Source: Hymenopellis radicata
Lineage: Eukaryota > Basidiomycota > Agaricomycetes > Agaricales > Physalacriaceae
Reading direction: 5' to 3'
NCBI GenBank assembly: GCA_015501595.1
Contig: JADNRX010000010.1
Coordinates: 186,001-250,000, forward strand
DNA: 64,000 bases
Part shown: positions 24,501 to 36,412 of the stretch, piece after piece
Layout of the letters: every line of letters begins with the position of its first letter
Numbering within the stretch: position 1 is the first letter of the stretch
Translations under genes and position numbers: made by a program
Notes under the pieces: generated by a model
Databases searched by the model: none
What the model was told of the DNA's origin: nothing
Seen by the model: the letters and a program-made list of their open reading frames with translations, nothing else

Positions 24501-27500
24501 CCTACACGACGGCTCTCTTATTTCTTGAGCTGTCGGTGGAATATAACGGCGATGCAAATTCTCAGGCGTCCATTGTTGAAGAAGTCATGTACGATATATA
24601 CAGCAACATCGACGAGCCGGATGGTTTCTATGGAATACAGACCGCCGATCTTCGACGTTTCCTGCTGAACCGCTTTCATCACGAGAGTGAATGGGACAAG
24701 GCTTTTCGGTTTCATGGAGCGGCGTTGGAAGCGGGCAGCCAAGATCCTCGACAAGCCGCAGGATTATTGAAATCGTTTGGGGCTTTCGGTTCAATAACAT
24801 GGCTAGCATCACGGCGCAAAGCAGCGTGATTCCGACCGCCCAGTCTGACATGACGTACAAGTTAGGTTGGCGGACAAACACTTGGGACATACCTGAGGGG
24901 CAAGGGGAGGACAGTTCGGAGGCCTCGCTGTATTTCGCTTTGCGCGCGCTTCATGTGGAGCGCGATCACATTACCGCGCGCGATGTCCTTCAGCGCGCTC
25001 TTTTCCAAGAGATGGAAAGACTTCGATCTTTGGGTTCGGAAAATGTAACGCAGGTCCGCGACGTCCTTCGTAATCTGCTCTGCTTGCATCAAGTATCCGA
25101 ATGGTCATCCGAGCCCTTCCCTACGTTGTTATCCACCCGGAACGCTGATATTACTCAGTGGCAAAGTCTCTCCAAATTGGAGCCTGACTTCGAGTGAGTG
25201 CATATATAACCAATGATATTGCGCCTTTCTCACCTAAAACCAACAGTTTTCAGATCGCTGAAAGTATCATGGCGACTCGATTGTCTATCATTCACTCGGC
25301 TCAAAAGCGCGAGGAACGTTTTAAAATCGGGGACATGGTCACTCCGCTTTCTTCAACACTACGGACTCTTGAGAAGCAGTGTCTTCTGTCCATATCGCAG
25401 GTGGCACGGCTTGAAGAGCAAGGTCAAATTGCTCTAAACTCCGTCATCCGGGCGGAGGAGCTATGCAAACCTATCCCTCCCGATGTTTCCGAGGAGTTCG
25501 CGAATGTCCTTTGGACTCATAACGAGGAACGACGTGCAGTTGATCTTTTGAAACAATTGCGCGACTCTGGTCAATTCAGCACAACGGTCGCCACCATCAA
25601 TGCTCGCCTGGTGAGCTGTCTTATTCTTTATTTACTTCACTTTGAGATTGACCGTTTCGTCTACAGGGAACGTGGACCGCGAAAGCGTGCCTGGAAAAGC
25701 CATCTACCATCTGGAGCGAGTTTTTTGCTACATCTATCGATGCAGCATCTACTGGATCGGACGACGAAGAATCACGGGCAAGTGTCTATCATGCATGTGC
25801 TCGCTTCGCAGAAAGCCAATACTCCGTCATCGCGAAGTCGCCCGATAACATTCGGTTTAGGGTATACATTGAAAGACGTAGTAGGGAAATCAAGGACCGG
25901 AAACAAGAAGTCAAGGAGAATCGCAGAAGTCAAGGCATCAACAACAAAACTGCCCAGAAAGACCTAGCGGGAGCCGAAGCCCAGCTCCAGAGGGACCAAA
26001 AACGGTATCAACAAATTGTGGACGAACGAAACTCCTTCCTTGGTCGTGCCATAGACATGTATGCTTGCTGTCTGGAGTTGAGCGATCGTTTCGACAACGA
26101 AGCGACTATCCGATTGTGTTCTCTGTGGCTTGCCAATTTCGACGAAGAAGGAATAAGTACTGTAGTCGCAAAGTCACTTGCTCGTGTTCAGTCGCGCAAG
26201 TTCGTATTCTTGGCAGTAAGTTGGTCCGTCGTTCGTAAATAGGACACACACTGATAGATTTTCAGCACCAACTTGTAGCTCGGCTATCGGCAAAGGCGAG
26301 CAGCAACCAAGACAGCTTGCAAGCTTTGATTACGCGCATGTGCTCCGAACATCCTTTCCATGCTGTTTATCCCCTTCTCTGCATCGCCAGTGACACATCC
26401 TCTCCTACTACTGCCAGCGGCAAATCTCCTGAGCCTGGTTCGGATCGTGGCTCAGCGGCCTCCAGTATTTACCAGCGCATATCTGTGGAAAAGGAGTTCG
26501 GAAAACGCGTTCAGGATGTTCAGTACTTCTGCCATGCCGCCATTGAATGGGCAACATATGCCATCAAAAACGACAAGCAGTATTCTCGCACAGACAAGAA
26601 GTACCCTATTCCAAGAAAGCTCCGGATAACACAGCTAGGTTTGACGGAGAAGCGGGGCGCGGGGGATTTTTCCGAACCCTTCGGATACCTGTGATGACGG
26701 TACACGAGCCCATCGACCGGACAGCCGAGTACACGTCGTGCGCATGGTTAGATCACTACGACACCGACTTCAGCACTGCGGGTGGAATAAATCTTCCCAA
26801 GATTGTGACTTGCTACGACCACAACGGCACAAGATATAAACAGCTGGTATGACTTTTTGTTGATGTTTTGGACAGCTTGATTGACTTGTCGCAGTTCAAG
26901 GGAGAAGGTACCGATGACCTTCGTCAGGACGCTGTTATGGAGCAAGTCTTCGACCTTGTGAATGCCGTCCTGGTCCGAGACAGGCAAACGAAACGGAGAG
27001 AGCTCACAGTTCGCGATTACAAAGTGATCCCTCTCACTTCCAATGCCGGCGTGTTGGAGTTTGTTGACAATACCACGCCCATGCGCATCTGGCTCGATGC
27101 TGCTCATCGGCGATACAAAACTGGAAGCAACATCGAATCCAAGGCGGCCGGCGCAAAGCTCATCAAGGCGCACGCCGAGTACCAGGGCAAGCCGCGTATG
27201 GTTGTTGAATTCGAGAAGATCAGGGCGCAGTGTCCGCCCGTTATGCGCCACTACTTTACTGAGCACCACAAGGATCCGATGGCGTGGTTCAAGATGCGCC
27301 TGAACTACACGCGCAGTGTTGCGACGACCTCCATCGTCGGCCATGTTCTCGGCCTGGGCGACCGGCACACGAGCAACATCCTGCTGGACAACCACTCCGG
27401 GGAGGTTGTGCACATCGATCTCGGCATCGCCTTTGACCAAGGTAAACGCCTCCGAGTGCCCGAGCGCGTCCCGTTCCGCATGACGGCGAACATCGTCGAC

Positions 27501-27963
27501 GGGATGGGCATCTCTGGGACAGACGGCGTCTTCCAGCGGTGTGCCGAGGAGACGCTGCGTGTCCTGCGCGAAGGCAGTGGCGTCATCATGACGATCCTGG
27601 AGGTGTTCCGCTACGACCCGCTGCACTTGTGGACGACGAGCGACTTCCGCGCGGCCAAGGCGCAGACGGAGGCGGAGAACGGGGCTGTGCGGGAGGAGGA
27701 GGTCGGGCGGCTGTTGGCTGACCTCCCGATGGGGGTGGGCATTACGCTGAACAGCGGCAATGCGGAGGAGCAGGCGGACAGGGCGCTGAGCGCGGTTTCT
27801 GCCAAGCTCGATCCGTCGTTGAGTGTGGTGTCTGCCGTCAGCGGGCTTGTCGCAGAAGCCAAGGACCCGGAGAATCTCGCCAATATGTTTCCTGGTTCGT
27901 TCATTCATTTGTTGTTGTCCGACACCTGCTAACTGGCGTTTAGGATGGTTGTCTGTTATCTAG
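18557..27963 (+). CDS. TEL1: TEL1/ATM checkpoint kinase, with apparent frameshifts
   Basis: This is a PIK-related serine/threonine kinase (ATM orthologue) that senses double-strand breaks through MRN and maintains telomeres in the nucleus. ATG 18557 begins the TAN region (LNDAIRSLDSDKIKDRQEAL). A long alpha-solenoid, a FAT domain and the kinase follow. Kinase motifs are GEGTDDLRQDAVMEQVF, the catalytic loop GLGDRHTSNILLD and the metal-binding HIDLGIAFDQG. The FATC tail, ENLANMFPGWLSVI, ends at TAG 27963. It would be about 2,950 residues with few introns, for example after AAK at 19838, LE at 21332 and LDG at 22229. The frame changes without a usable intron at about 19148, 24790 and 26663. In each case one added base restores the family reading, so the gene is either miscalled at short homopolymers or damaged. 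Tel1 is preferred over Mec1/ATR because of the TAN motif and the FATC sequence. Confidence 0.88.
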
Positions 27964-28532
27964 AAGCTTTTTCCAACTCTACTCACTCGCATATTAAAGC
28001 ACTGTACACAGTCTCATACCAGCATTTATGTATCAATAGGAATTCACTGCGCATCTGTAACGACTCTGACGTTCTGCTACTATTTCACATCTACATACTA
28101 CTACTATACTTAAGAATGAACGCTGTTTTAGAAGGAGACGACGCTTTTGTCAGAGATGTATCTTTCCCATACACGGAATCGCAACGGCGAACAGATCAAG
28201 CCGTAATTTGGAACAAATGACCGTACGTCTTGACGGTGTTGGGTGGAAAGTTGGTTCAACGGCTCTGAGGTTGTAAACTGTGCGCCACGACAATGTTAAA
28301 CGTAGCTCATACAAACCACAAATTTCTGTAGTGTTCTCAGTGAGACCCACTCGGTTCTATTAAACGAGAACGGAAACCCAATCAACGTTCGTCCTCCGAA
28401 TATATGTCTATATTATTGAATACAAAGTCATTTCGTCAGTCCAATAGATATCAAGAGCCCAAACAAGGGAATGAATGAATTACAATTTCGTGTCGTACAT
28501 AGATGGAAAAGATATATTCTACGCGGCGGTTA
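27964..28532. other. Convergent 3' region
   Basis: This is an AT-rich stretch between the 3' ends of tel1 (plus) and the Ste20-like kinase (minus). It presumably holds both 3' untranslated regions and polyadenylation signals. I see no gene. Confidence 0.4.
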
Positions 28533-30757
28533 TTACTTGTTCTTCGAGCTCGCAAGCTCACGCGCAGCCTTGATAAGCGGAGCAAGCGTGCGAAGTGGCT
28601 CCGAAAGCTTGAAGAAGGGATGGGCCAAGAGCTGTGTCGCATTGGGTCGCCTCTCCGCATCCACCTCCAGCGTCTTGGCCAGGTAATCCGTAAACGTCGC
28701 GCTGAGGTTTTCTACACACACAATTGTCAGGCACACGTTGCAAAATGAAAATGAAAAAAAGGAACATACCCGGATTCTGGATAGATGGCGTGCCGTTGGT
28801 AGCAATCAGGTACAGTGCCTTCAAAGGGTTCTGATTGAGGTATGGTGGTTCACCCTCGATCATTTCGATGGCCATGATACCTAGAGACCATATGTCGACC
28901 TTTGGGCCGTATTCCTTCCGCGTTACAACCTCCGGCGCCATCCAATACGGTGTGCCAACCATCGTTGTCCGCTTCGCACTCGCCGGATCGCTGATCTGCG
29001 CGCAAAAACCGAAATCCGTGAGCTTGATATCACCGACCATGCTCAGGAGGACATTGTCACTCTTGATATCACGATGAATGACGCCGTGTCGATGAAGATG
29101 CTCGAGACCCTGCGCAGTTTCGCGTGAGACGGCGGCTATCTGTCCTTCTGTCATGAGATTGGCAGTGACAACGTCTGTAAGGGAGCCACCCTCCATGTAC
29201 TCCATGACGACCCATAAGTCGTTCTTGTGAAGAAAAGAGTCAATATAGTTGACAATATTCGGGTGTCGGGATGCGCGCATGACGAGGATCTCGTTGATAA
29301 TAAGGTCTTTCTTCGGCTGCTTCTCGAGGTCCATCTGCTTGATTGCGACCGACATGTTGGTGCCAACCTGGTAGGCGGTGTAAACGCCGCCACTGGCACC
29401 CTGGCCGATCTTGACGAGGTTGCGGTAGAGACGCGTCGGGTCAGCATCAGTGCATATGGCTTGCAAGCGTTTGACAATGTCCTCATCCTTGGCCTTGTCA
29501 ACCTTCTTCTCTCGGCGACGAGGAGTAGCGACACCTGCTGCCTTTGCCAGGCTCTGGGCAGCGGGACTCTGCTGCTGTGGCTGACTGCGGCCTTGTGTGG
29601 GTTTAAGGGGAAGATCTGTGGACGATGAACCTGGAGAGTGTTTAGGTGTCGGCTGTTGTTTGGGGGGAGCAGGAGCAGGAGAACGTTTATCGCGGGTGGT
29701 ATTAGACCGTTTCACGGTGGATGAAGGTTGTTTGGTTGTGTTGGCTGGTGTCCGCTGGGAGGTGGAGCGGTCAAGGGCCGGGGTCAGTGTCGTCGGAGGT
29801 GTAGGGGCGGGGCGATATGCCGTTGGAGCACCGTTTGATGTTGCCTGCTTTTTGGGAGGCGGAGGCGGTGACCGCTGTGCCAAATAGTCAGTAAGTACGA
29901 ATAACAGAAATACAAAGGCAGCAGACCATCGTGCCATAATCTTCTGCCTCTACAGCGCCCATCTTGTCCCAGACGTCGCCGTGGCCCTCCTGGTAAAACT
30001 TGACAATCTCCATGACCGCCTGTGGATTCTTTTCCTGCTCCAGACGCGAGATGCCGCTCTCCTGCAGCAGCTGTTGCCATTCCTTGGGCAGCCCAGTGAA
30101 CTCGCCCGTCGATGAGTTGAAACCGACATGGGTGAGATGGACAGGATCATACGGCGTACTGATTTCAGGTCGCTTTTGGGTATTGAAGATGAAGCCAAGG
30201 ACACTCTTTTTCTGCTTGTTGGACGACGTGCCGCTGCGAGCTCGCCCTGGAGTAATTGTACCACCTACAGTGAACTCACTACTCGGCGGCATCGACATGG
30301 CGGGGTCGGCATAAAACTCATCTTGTTGCGGCGGTGGCGGCGCTGGGGTAGACAGTCGCCGAGCTAAAAGGGATGGGTTCGGCTGCTGAACTGGCTCGGC
30401 GAGGATATCATTCAGATTGGCGGTGTTTGCGCGGGAAGGGCGCGGTGGAGGGGCAGTAGCATAAGCCATGTCGGACTGGCTCGGTTTGCGGGCGCGGGGG
30501 TTTGGCTTCTGCAACGAGTTGCGGACACGCGGTGGGGGCTGGTTCGGTTTGGAGGAGGGCGGCGGCGGAGGCGGCGGGGCGCGGCTCGGGACGAAGTGGG
30601 AAGGAGCGGGAAATTGGTTCGCAGAGGCGTGCTGGTTCGCCTCAGCGAGCAAGGCGTTGTATTCTTGTATCGATTCCCGTGAAGGGCGATGGTATTCGAC
30701 TGTGATTTTGCTTTGGCGATGGCGGTGGTTGGAGGCAGACCTGTCCGGCAGGGACAT
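28533..30757 (-). CDS. STE20: Ste20/PAK-type kinase
   Basis: This is a Cdc42/Rac-activated serine/threonine kinase acting at the cell cortex in mating, polarity and MAPK signalling. ATG 30757 starts a Pro/Ser-rich N-terminus with SH3-ligand-like runs (RAPPPPPPP). The CRIB motif [16 protein letters not shown] lies at about residues 199-214, inside a p21-binding/autoinhibitory segment ([17 protein letters not shown]). A second proline-rich linker leads to the kinase at about 415-665: [20 protein letters not shown], the catalytic loop [19 protein letters not shown] and the activation loop [16 protein letters not shown]. The C-terminus [16 protein letters not shown] matches the G-beta-binding motif of Ste20 and mammalian PAK1. 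No PH domain is seen, which favours Ste20/Pak1 over Cla4. Three exons; about 700 residues; all catalytic residues present. Confidence 0.9.
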
Positions 30758-31531
30758 CAGGCTATTGCTTGAGGCTTCCCTCCTGCCTCCTTTCAGTTAC
30801 AGCAACAAAATGAATCTCGAATGTTTTGGCCCACCGTCTCTCTGGCAACGAATCGTGATCGTTCACGTAAGCTCTTCCCGCCTGTTGTACGCTGGACCGA
30901 GCCTTTCCTCGTCGCCGGACACGATGTCCAACTGTAGTACTCGATGCTCACCCGCTGCGGTCCTTGTCGTAGTTGTTAACTGAAAGCAGTTTATTACACG
31001 TGACCCACCGCGCTGCCCTGCTGTGCAGTGCAGGACTGTTGCGGCCGTCTCTGGGCCGTCTCTGCTCGCCCTCCCTCCATTCCGTCATCTTTCCCCACCT
31101 TCATCCCCCTCACAAACTGACGGCTCTGCCGGAATATTGCCTCCGTCTTCTCGGACCAGCCGGCATTTTCATTCAATCAAGACTTTTTTTTTCTTTTCTA
31201 TTATTACCTGCGCCCACCATCAGGTTCTTGTCTCGTTTCGTCCTCGCCTTTGTCCTTTCGGCCTCAGTCGCCTACATGACACCCATTACCCCGATATACT
31301 CACAGGAGCACACGAATTCTTGCATGTTTGTCGCCTCAAAGTAATTATTTCCCGATATATTACATGTGTGATCTTCATGCCGCGCCCATCAAGCAATCAT
31401 GAACAGAAGGAACGCGTTAAAACGTATCGTACAGTGGATGAAACAGAATTAGAAATACCACGGTCCATTAAAACTACTTTCCCAGAAATGGCAATCACCG
31501 CTCACACCAGCCCTGGCCCACCCGCAAAATC
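30758..31531. other. Intergenic stretch
   Basis: This is the promoter side of the Ste20-like kinase and the 3' side of the fatty-acid dioxygenase. It contains a pyrimidine-rich tract around 31184-31205. Open frames here lack splice or motif support. Confidence 0.4.
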
Positions 31532-34500
31532 TCACTGTGCGTTGTACTGCCAAAACAATTTGAACGCCAATCGCATCGAGTATGTCAATCTCACCTTCAC
31601 CATCATAGAACTAGGCCAAGGTGTCAGCTTCCCCTCCTTGTCGAGATATCCATACTGCAGCTCCTCGTGCTCAACCAAAAACCTATCAATTACATCAAAA
31701 TGAATTATTATTATTAATGAAAAAATCAGCACGGCGCGCGCACCTATTAAGCGCACCCGAGTTCCCCGGTCCGCGACACATTCCAGGGAGGCTGAACACT
31801 GCCCGTAAAGTCTCCGCGAGAATCTGCCGAGACCATCAGTTTCTGCATCCAGAAGTAAACAAAATCCGTCACTTTAATCGTCAGCTCATCTCCCAGGCAT
31901 CTAGAATACATTTAGTTCGTAGATTCACGGGGGAGAAATCGCGACCAACTTTGAAACACCATGGCCCCACTCAAATGGCCTCCCCGATCCAGTGTGCAAG
32001 GCGTCCTTGAGCTGCTTGTTGACAGCGTCAGACTTGTCGATGACTACCTTGCGCTCAAAGGCCCAATCAAGCGCATTCGTCATAGCTGCGACGCGCGTCA
32101 GTCGGGCACGGACGGAACGGAAGCAGACAATCAAAGTACCGAGTGACAGTTCAACCGAGGCGCCCACCATGATCGCGAGGATAGTATTCACCATCTCATC
32201 AGCAGGCACGCCCACTTCGCTCAGACGTTTCGCAAACTGCTTCTCGTCGACATCGTCGTTTTCCTTCTTCCTCCCGAAAATCGACAGATTCGGGAACCAG
32301 CTATTGGCAGCGACGGAAGACTTGATGTGCTGCGCGAGTTTCTTGACATCGGCCGACACCTTTTCCTTGAGGAGCATCAACCTAGCCTGATCGACATTCA
32401 TAAATACGTATCTAAATGTGATTGTTAGCCGTTGATCATCAACAGCAACGTTTACTTGCTCGTAAAGGTCTCCAAGAATATCAAACAGCTCGTAGGCAGT
32501 ATACATTCCATGAGGCGCATCATTCGTCTTGAGTGTGATACCACCCTGTAGCAGAGTCAAACGGGTTGTATAGCAACAATTGAGAGATGAACGCACAACA
32601 TCAGCAGCCCAAACCATCGTGAGCATCTTGAACACATCTCTAACAACGTCAACGACGCGCTGTTTGCCGCCGACCACGGCAAAAGAATTAAGCTTTATCA
32701 GCGACGTCGTATGGCTAAAGAAGTACTCTCCAACACGATCCTCCGACCCAATAAGCTTGACCAACGCGCCGATAACTATGTTGCGGCGTTTCTCATCCTT
32801 CTGAATGGGATAGAACCTGCCGGCGTCTGGTGAGTAACCGGAATACCCGAGCAAAAATGTCCGCCTACCCTCGACCTCCCAAATCCAGAACAGCAGCCCC
32901 CCTCTTGACGATACGCCTCTGCGCCTCATCTCCGGTAATCATCACCTTCTTCATCGGGCGTGTAAAGTCATACTTGTCCGCCTGGCCCATCTTCTCGAGA
33001 TGCACCTTCATCGATCCGGGCGTCATGAGCGGGAAGAACGCGTACACGCTGTTGCCTTCTTCTCCAAACTCCTTGGGAAGCGTCCGGAGGAACAGCTTCC
33101 CGAGCGCACTTCCGAACCCGAATGCATTCGGGTCACGCTGGCAGTCCTCGAAACCCCATGTGGTTAGGTTGGCGGGCGTGTAGTCTTGCGTGAAGAAGCG
33201 GTCGCCGCGAGTAAGGGCGATCGCGTCGCTCAGAATGGCTCGGCTGACGGTGTAGCCTATGTAGCGGAGATTGTAAGCCCCACTATCTGTCTTGAATTAA
33301 AAGTAATAAACGAACCCGGACAAAGCCCGGCGCCGTCGACGAGGGGCTTGGCGTCCTCTGCCTGCAGTCCGACGTACAGCTCTAAATTGTCAATGTGGCC
33401 GTACAGTTTCTCGGCAGCATGCGCAACGTCGGGGTTAGAGTTCCATTCAAGGAACGAGCTGTACGCTGAGAAAGAGTAACGTCAGCAAGACTTCTCGAGA
33501 GGAAACGAGCGACTGACTCTTGAGTCCTAGGAACTAAGGGGAAGAGCTGATTAGGAAGGATGGACAGAGACGAGGAAAGACCGATACCTTTCTGAATTCG
33601 TTCATGGAGCACGTGCCCCATTGGCGGTTCTGTTCGATGCCCATTACTTCGTGAAGACGCATCGCGACCGGCGTGCCTCTCGCGCCAAAAGCGGCAGCCG
33701 GATCATCAGTCCTACACCATCAATCAGTGTTAAGTATTTAGCGTTCGAAGTAAACACCGACGCATCATGCAGAATATTTGCTAGTTTCTCATCATCGAAA
33801 GTCCCATCCTCGCCACGTGTCAGGCTAGATCAAAACAGTAAATACAGAAAGCAGAACAATGTACTGGAGACGGCTTACTTTCCAAACGTCCAATGAGTCA
33901 GATCTTGATCCATACTGTGAAGGCGCTGTCCAACAGCCTTGAAGTCTTCTGCAGTCACTTCTGCGAAAGGCTTCCCTTTGAAGATATCACTCATCAATCG
34001 TTCTACCCATTTTTCGTTCTTCTGACTCGTCGTTGCATGCCAGCGGTAGAGGCAGTTGAACTACATGTGCTCAGCCGTGTGTAAGACGATCGAAGAATGG
34101 TCATACCTCAACACTACACACGTTTCCTTTGCCGCGTTCAAAAGTGGCGTGGTCGGCCGTTCGAAAATCCTGAATAGATGTATGTGAGTAATCGATGCAA
34201 AGGTTCGGTCCAAATAGGAAACGCACGCCAAAAGGACTTAAACTCCAGTTGCTACCCGTCCGAACGAGACCCAAGATGCACGAGAAATAGTCAGAGAAGA
34301 CGATGCTTCCAAACCATCCGCAATTGATTAGTCGAGCAGTCTGGAATATTTCTTCATCCTGTGCGCTCAACCGCTCCGGTGCGAGCGTAGAAGGGTCGAC
34401 GAATGTTCCACGTTCGTTAATCTCGAAGAGCTTCTTCGCTATGAACTTCGCGACTCTTAGACGCAGTAAATCGGAATTTTGAGAAACAGGCTTACGTTGT

Positions 34501-35831
34501 GATTGCGGCAGAACAAGACCAGTAGGACGCTGCACGCGGGTGGCAAGAGCAGGAGCCGGTTCTCCGCGAAAACATCGTTGTGCATAAGACCATAGCCGTC
34601 GTGTTTGCGAACCCTGTCCTGTTCATTTTGGTTGTTGCCGTACAGCGGCGCTAAGTCGACGTAAGATGACGTCTCGTTTATGTTGCCGTCTGTATGAGAT
34701 GTACGGAAGACCTAAAGTGGCGTTGAAAAGTGCGCTTGTTAAAAGGGTGAAGACGTACGTGTGGATGACCAGCGCGGCGAAGCCGAACATAAGAGAAGAT
34801 AATCCTCCTGGATGTTTTACAAACTGTAGAGAGGAGGTTAGTATAGTGCATTTATGCGCAAAGAAGGCGCGCACGAACCTTCTCGCGCTGTAGAAGTCTG
34901 AGGAGTAATGAAGTTAGTGAGCTTATTGGTCGATAAGCGGCCCACTGACGTGTCGAAGACCAGCCCAGCGTCTGGTAAGTCTTTGGTGGGAAGAGGATGT
35001 ATTTGCTGAACACTGCGAGAATAGGGTGTCCCTGCTTTACCCATATCAGGAGCGAGAATATTGTTATTTGAACCATCCGCGGCGCGAAATTTATATTCAT
35101 TTCCTACATATGTCGCAGGCGGGTGGGACAGGTCGTTGTACACTGTGGTGGAGATGAACACAAATAATCATGGACGTTAAAGTAAGCATACACAGAGCGA
35201 TGACTTTGTTTTGAAGTTCCAAAGATAATGAGGAGTCGTGAGGAAGACGTGAGATGATCGTCAGAGCGTGCTCGAGCTGAAAAAAAGAGTTGAGAGACGA
35301 GAAAATTCATTGTATGTATCCTTACGAGGAGCTTTCGATCGTCCATGCCCTCCTTGTGCCGTATCATATCTATCAGCGCGACCTATCATGACTTGAGCAT
35401 CTTCGATAAATTATAGAGATGTAACTGCGACTCACAAGCGTGGAGTGATCGAAGCCACCTTTGATCTGAGAGAAATGAGTACCAGAAATACCGAGAGGTG
35501 GAGCCTACCATACCTGCTTTCCGAGGTCTTTGAGTACTTGGGTAAGAGGCACCCCATTGACATGTACTTCTTCTTCAGGTATCGGGTCCACCGGCGTAGA
35601 CTTGACAGGTTCAGCAGCAGAAGGCGCGGGCTCTTCAGGTATTGATGCTACAGTACGAGAGACGTGAGAGTCGTGGCCATTTAGTGCTCCGTTAGAGGCG
35701 CCATTAGTCGTGCCGTTGACGGGTTTGGAGTCTGCGGTGGCGTTCTTGACATCCTTGTCGCTGAAAATCCTCGAATGGCGACGGAACGAGTTGGCGCCTT
35801 TGCTGAGCTTTCTGAAGACTGTGTTGGACAT
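31532..35831 (-). CDS. ppo: Ppo-type fatty-acid dioxygenase (haem peroxidase plus P450-like half)
   Basis: This makes oxylipins: the N-terminal haem dioxygenase half peroxidises linoleic/oleic acid, and the P450-like half usually rearranges the hydroperoxide. ATG 35831 gives MSNTVFRKLSKGANSF. The peroxidase half shows SSLMFGFAALVIHT (distal His), the NINETSSYVDLAPLYG type of signature, DGYGLMHNDVFAENR, FCRNHN and YRWHATTSQ (catalytic Tyr, proximal His). The P450 half begins DPNAFGFGSALGKLFLR and has the I-helix-like segment ILAIMVGASVELSLAMTN. After only about 35 residues it reaches WGHGVSKCLGDEL, with the thiolate Cys, then ILAETLRAVFSLPG and GYLDKEGKLTPWPSSMMVK. The stretch that normally carries ExxR and the meander is missing (see findings). 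Stop at 31532. About 1,100 residues in many exons. Confidence 0.85.
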
Positions 35832-36412
35832 GGTGGGAGAGGAAGGAAGAGTCATTCGCACAATCGAGAGCCTTAAGTAGATAGCGCGGAAGCGAGGACG
35901 GAGAAGCCTATTCAGTTGAGACGTAATTAAACGTAGAAGAGCTAGCTTCGATTCTCAGCTTTCCACCGGACATTCATAACACCTGTTTGTTTCTGACAAG
36001 ATGAATGGAGGCTGCAGGTCCATCACGCGTCGCGGGACTCTTAGTGTTTTTTGCGTGACTGTCGCGCGTAAGTAAATCGGACGAAGGAACAGTGGAGTGC
36101 GGATATAACGCGGAAATGCTAGCTCTGACCAAGACGAGCTACAAAACTCTGCGTCGTCCATGGGCGTCGATGGTGGTTGCGTGGTGAAAATAAGCGGCCC
36201 GGCCGGGCATTTTCCGCGATCACTTAGCGATCACCATGAAGATAGCGGAAGTTCCCAAGACATCTTTTAGCTGTGCGCTTGCCCACCTATACAAAGGTCC
36301 ACCCTGTAGCCCGTGTCTGCTGTGTAGCTGGCCTACCCCCAATTCACGAACGTTACGCCCCGTATGTCTTTTTCCTTTCAATTTTCCATATTTATTGACT
36401 GAAAAGTCAGTC
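35832..36412. other. Divergent promoter region, ppo and first F-box gene
   Basis: These are about 580 bases between divergent starts, with an AT-rich TATAACG near 36102 on the plus strand. The open frame continues upstream of the chosen F-box start to 36236, but it reads as unlike the paralogue and is probably leader sequence. Confidence 0.4.

Noticed and set aside
26601..26638. A 38-base intron (GTACCC...GCTAG) that would avoid the third tel1 frameshift
   Set aside because: It is shorter than the introns I could place elsewhere in the window, has a poor donor, and would remove the KYPIPRKLRI segment that looks conserved before the kinase domain. It was not excluded completely.
26748..27908. 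Long minus-strand open frame of 386 codons opposite the tel1 kinase domain
   Set aside because: It is a shadow of the GC-rich kinase exon. Its product is His/Arg-rich without motifs, whereas the plus strand encodes the conserved kinase.
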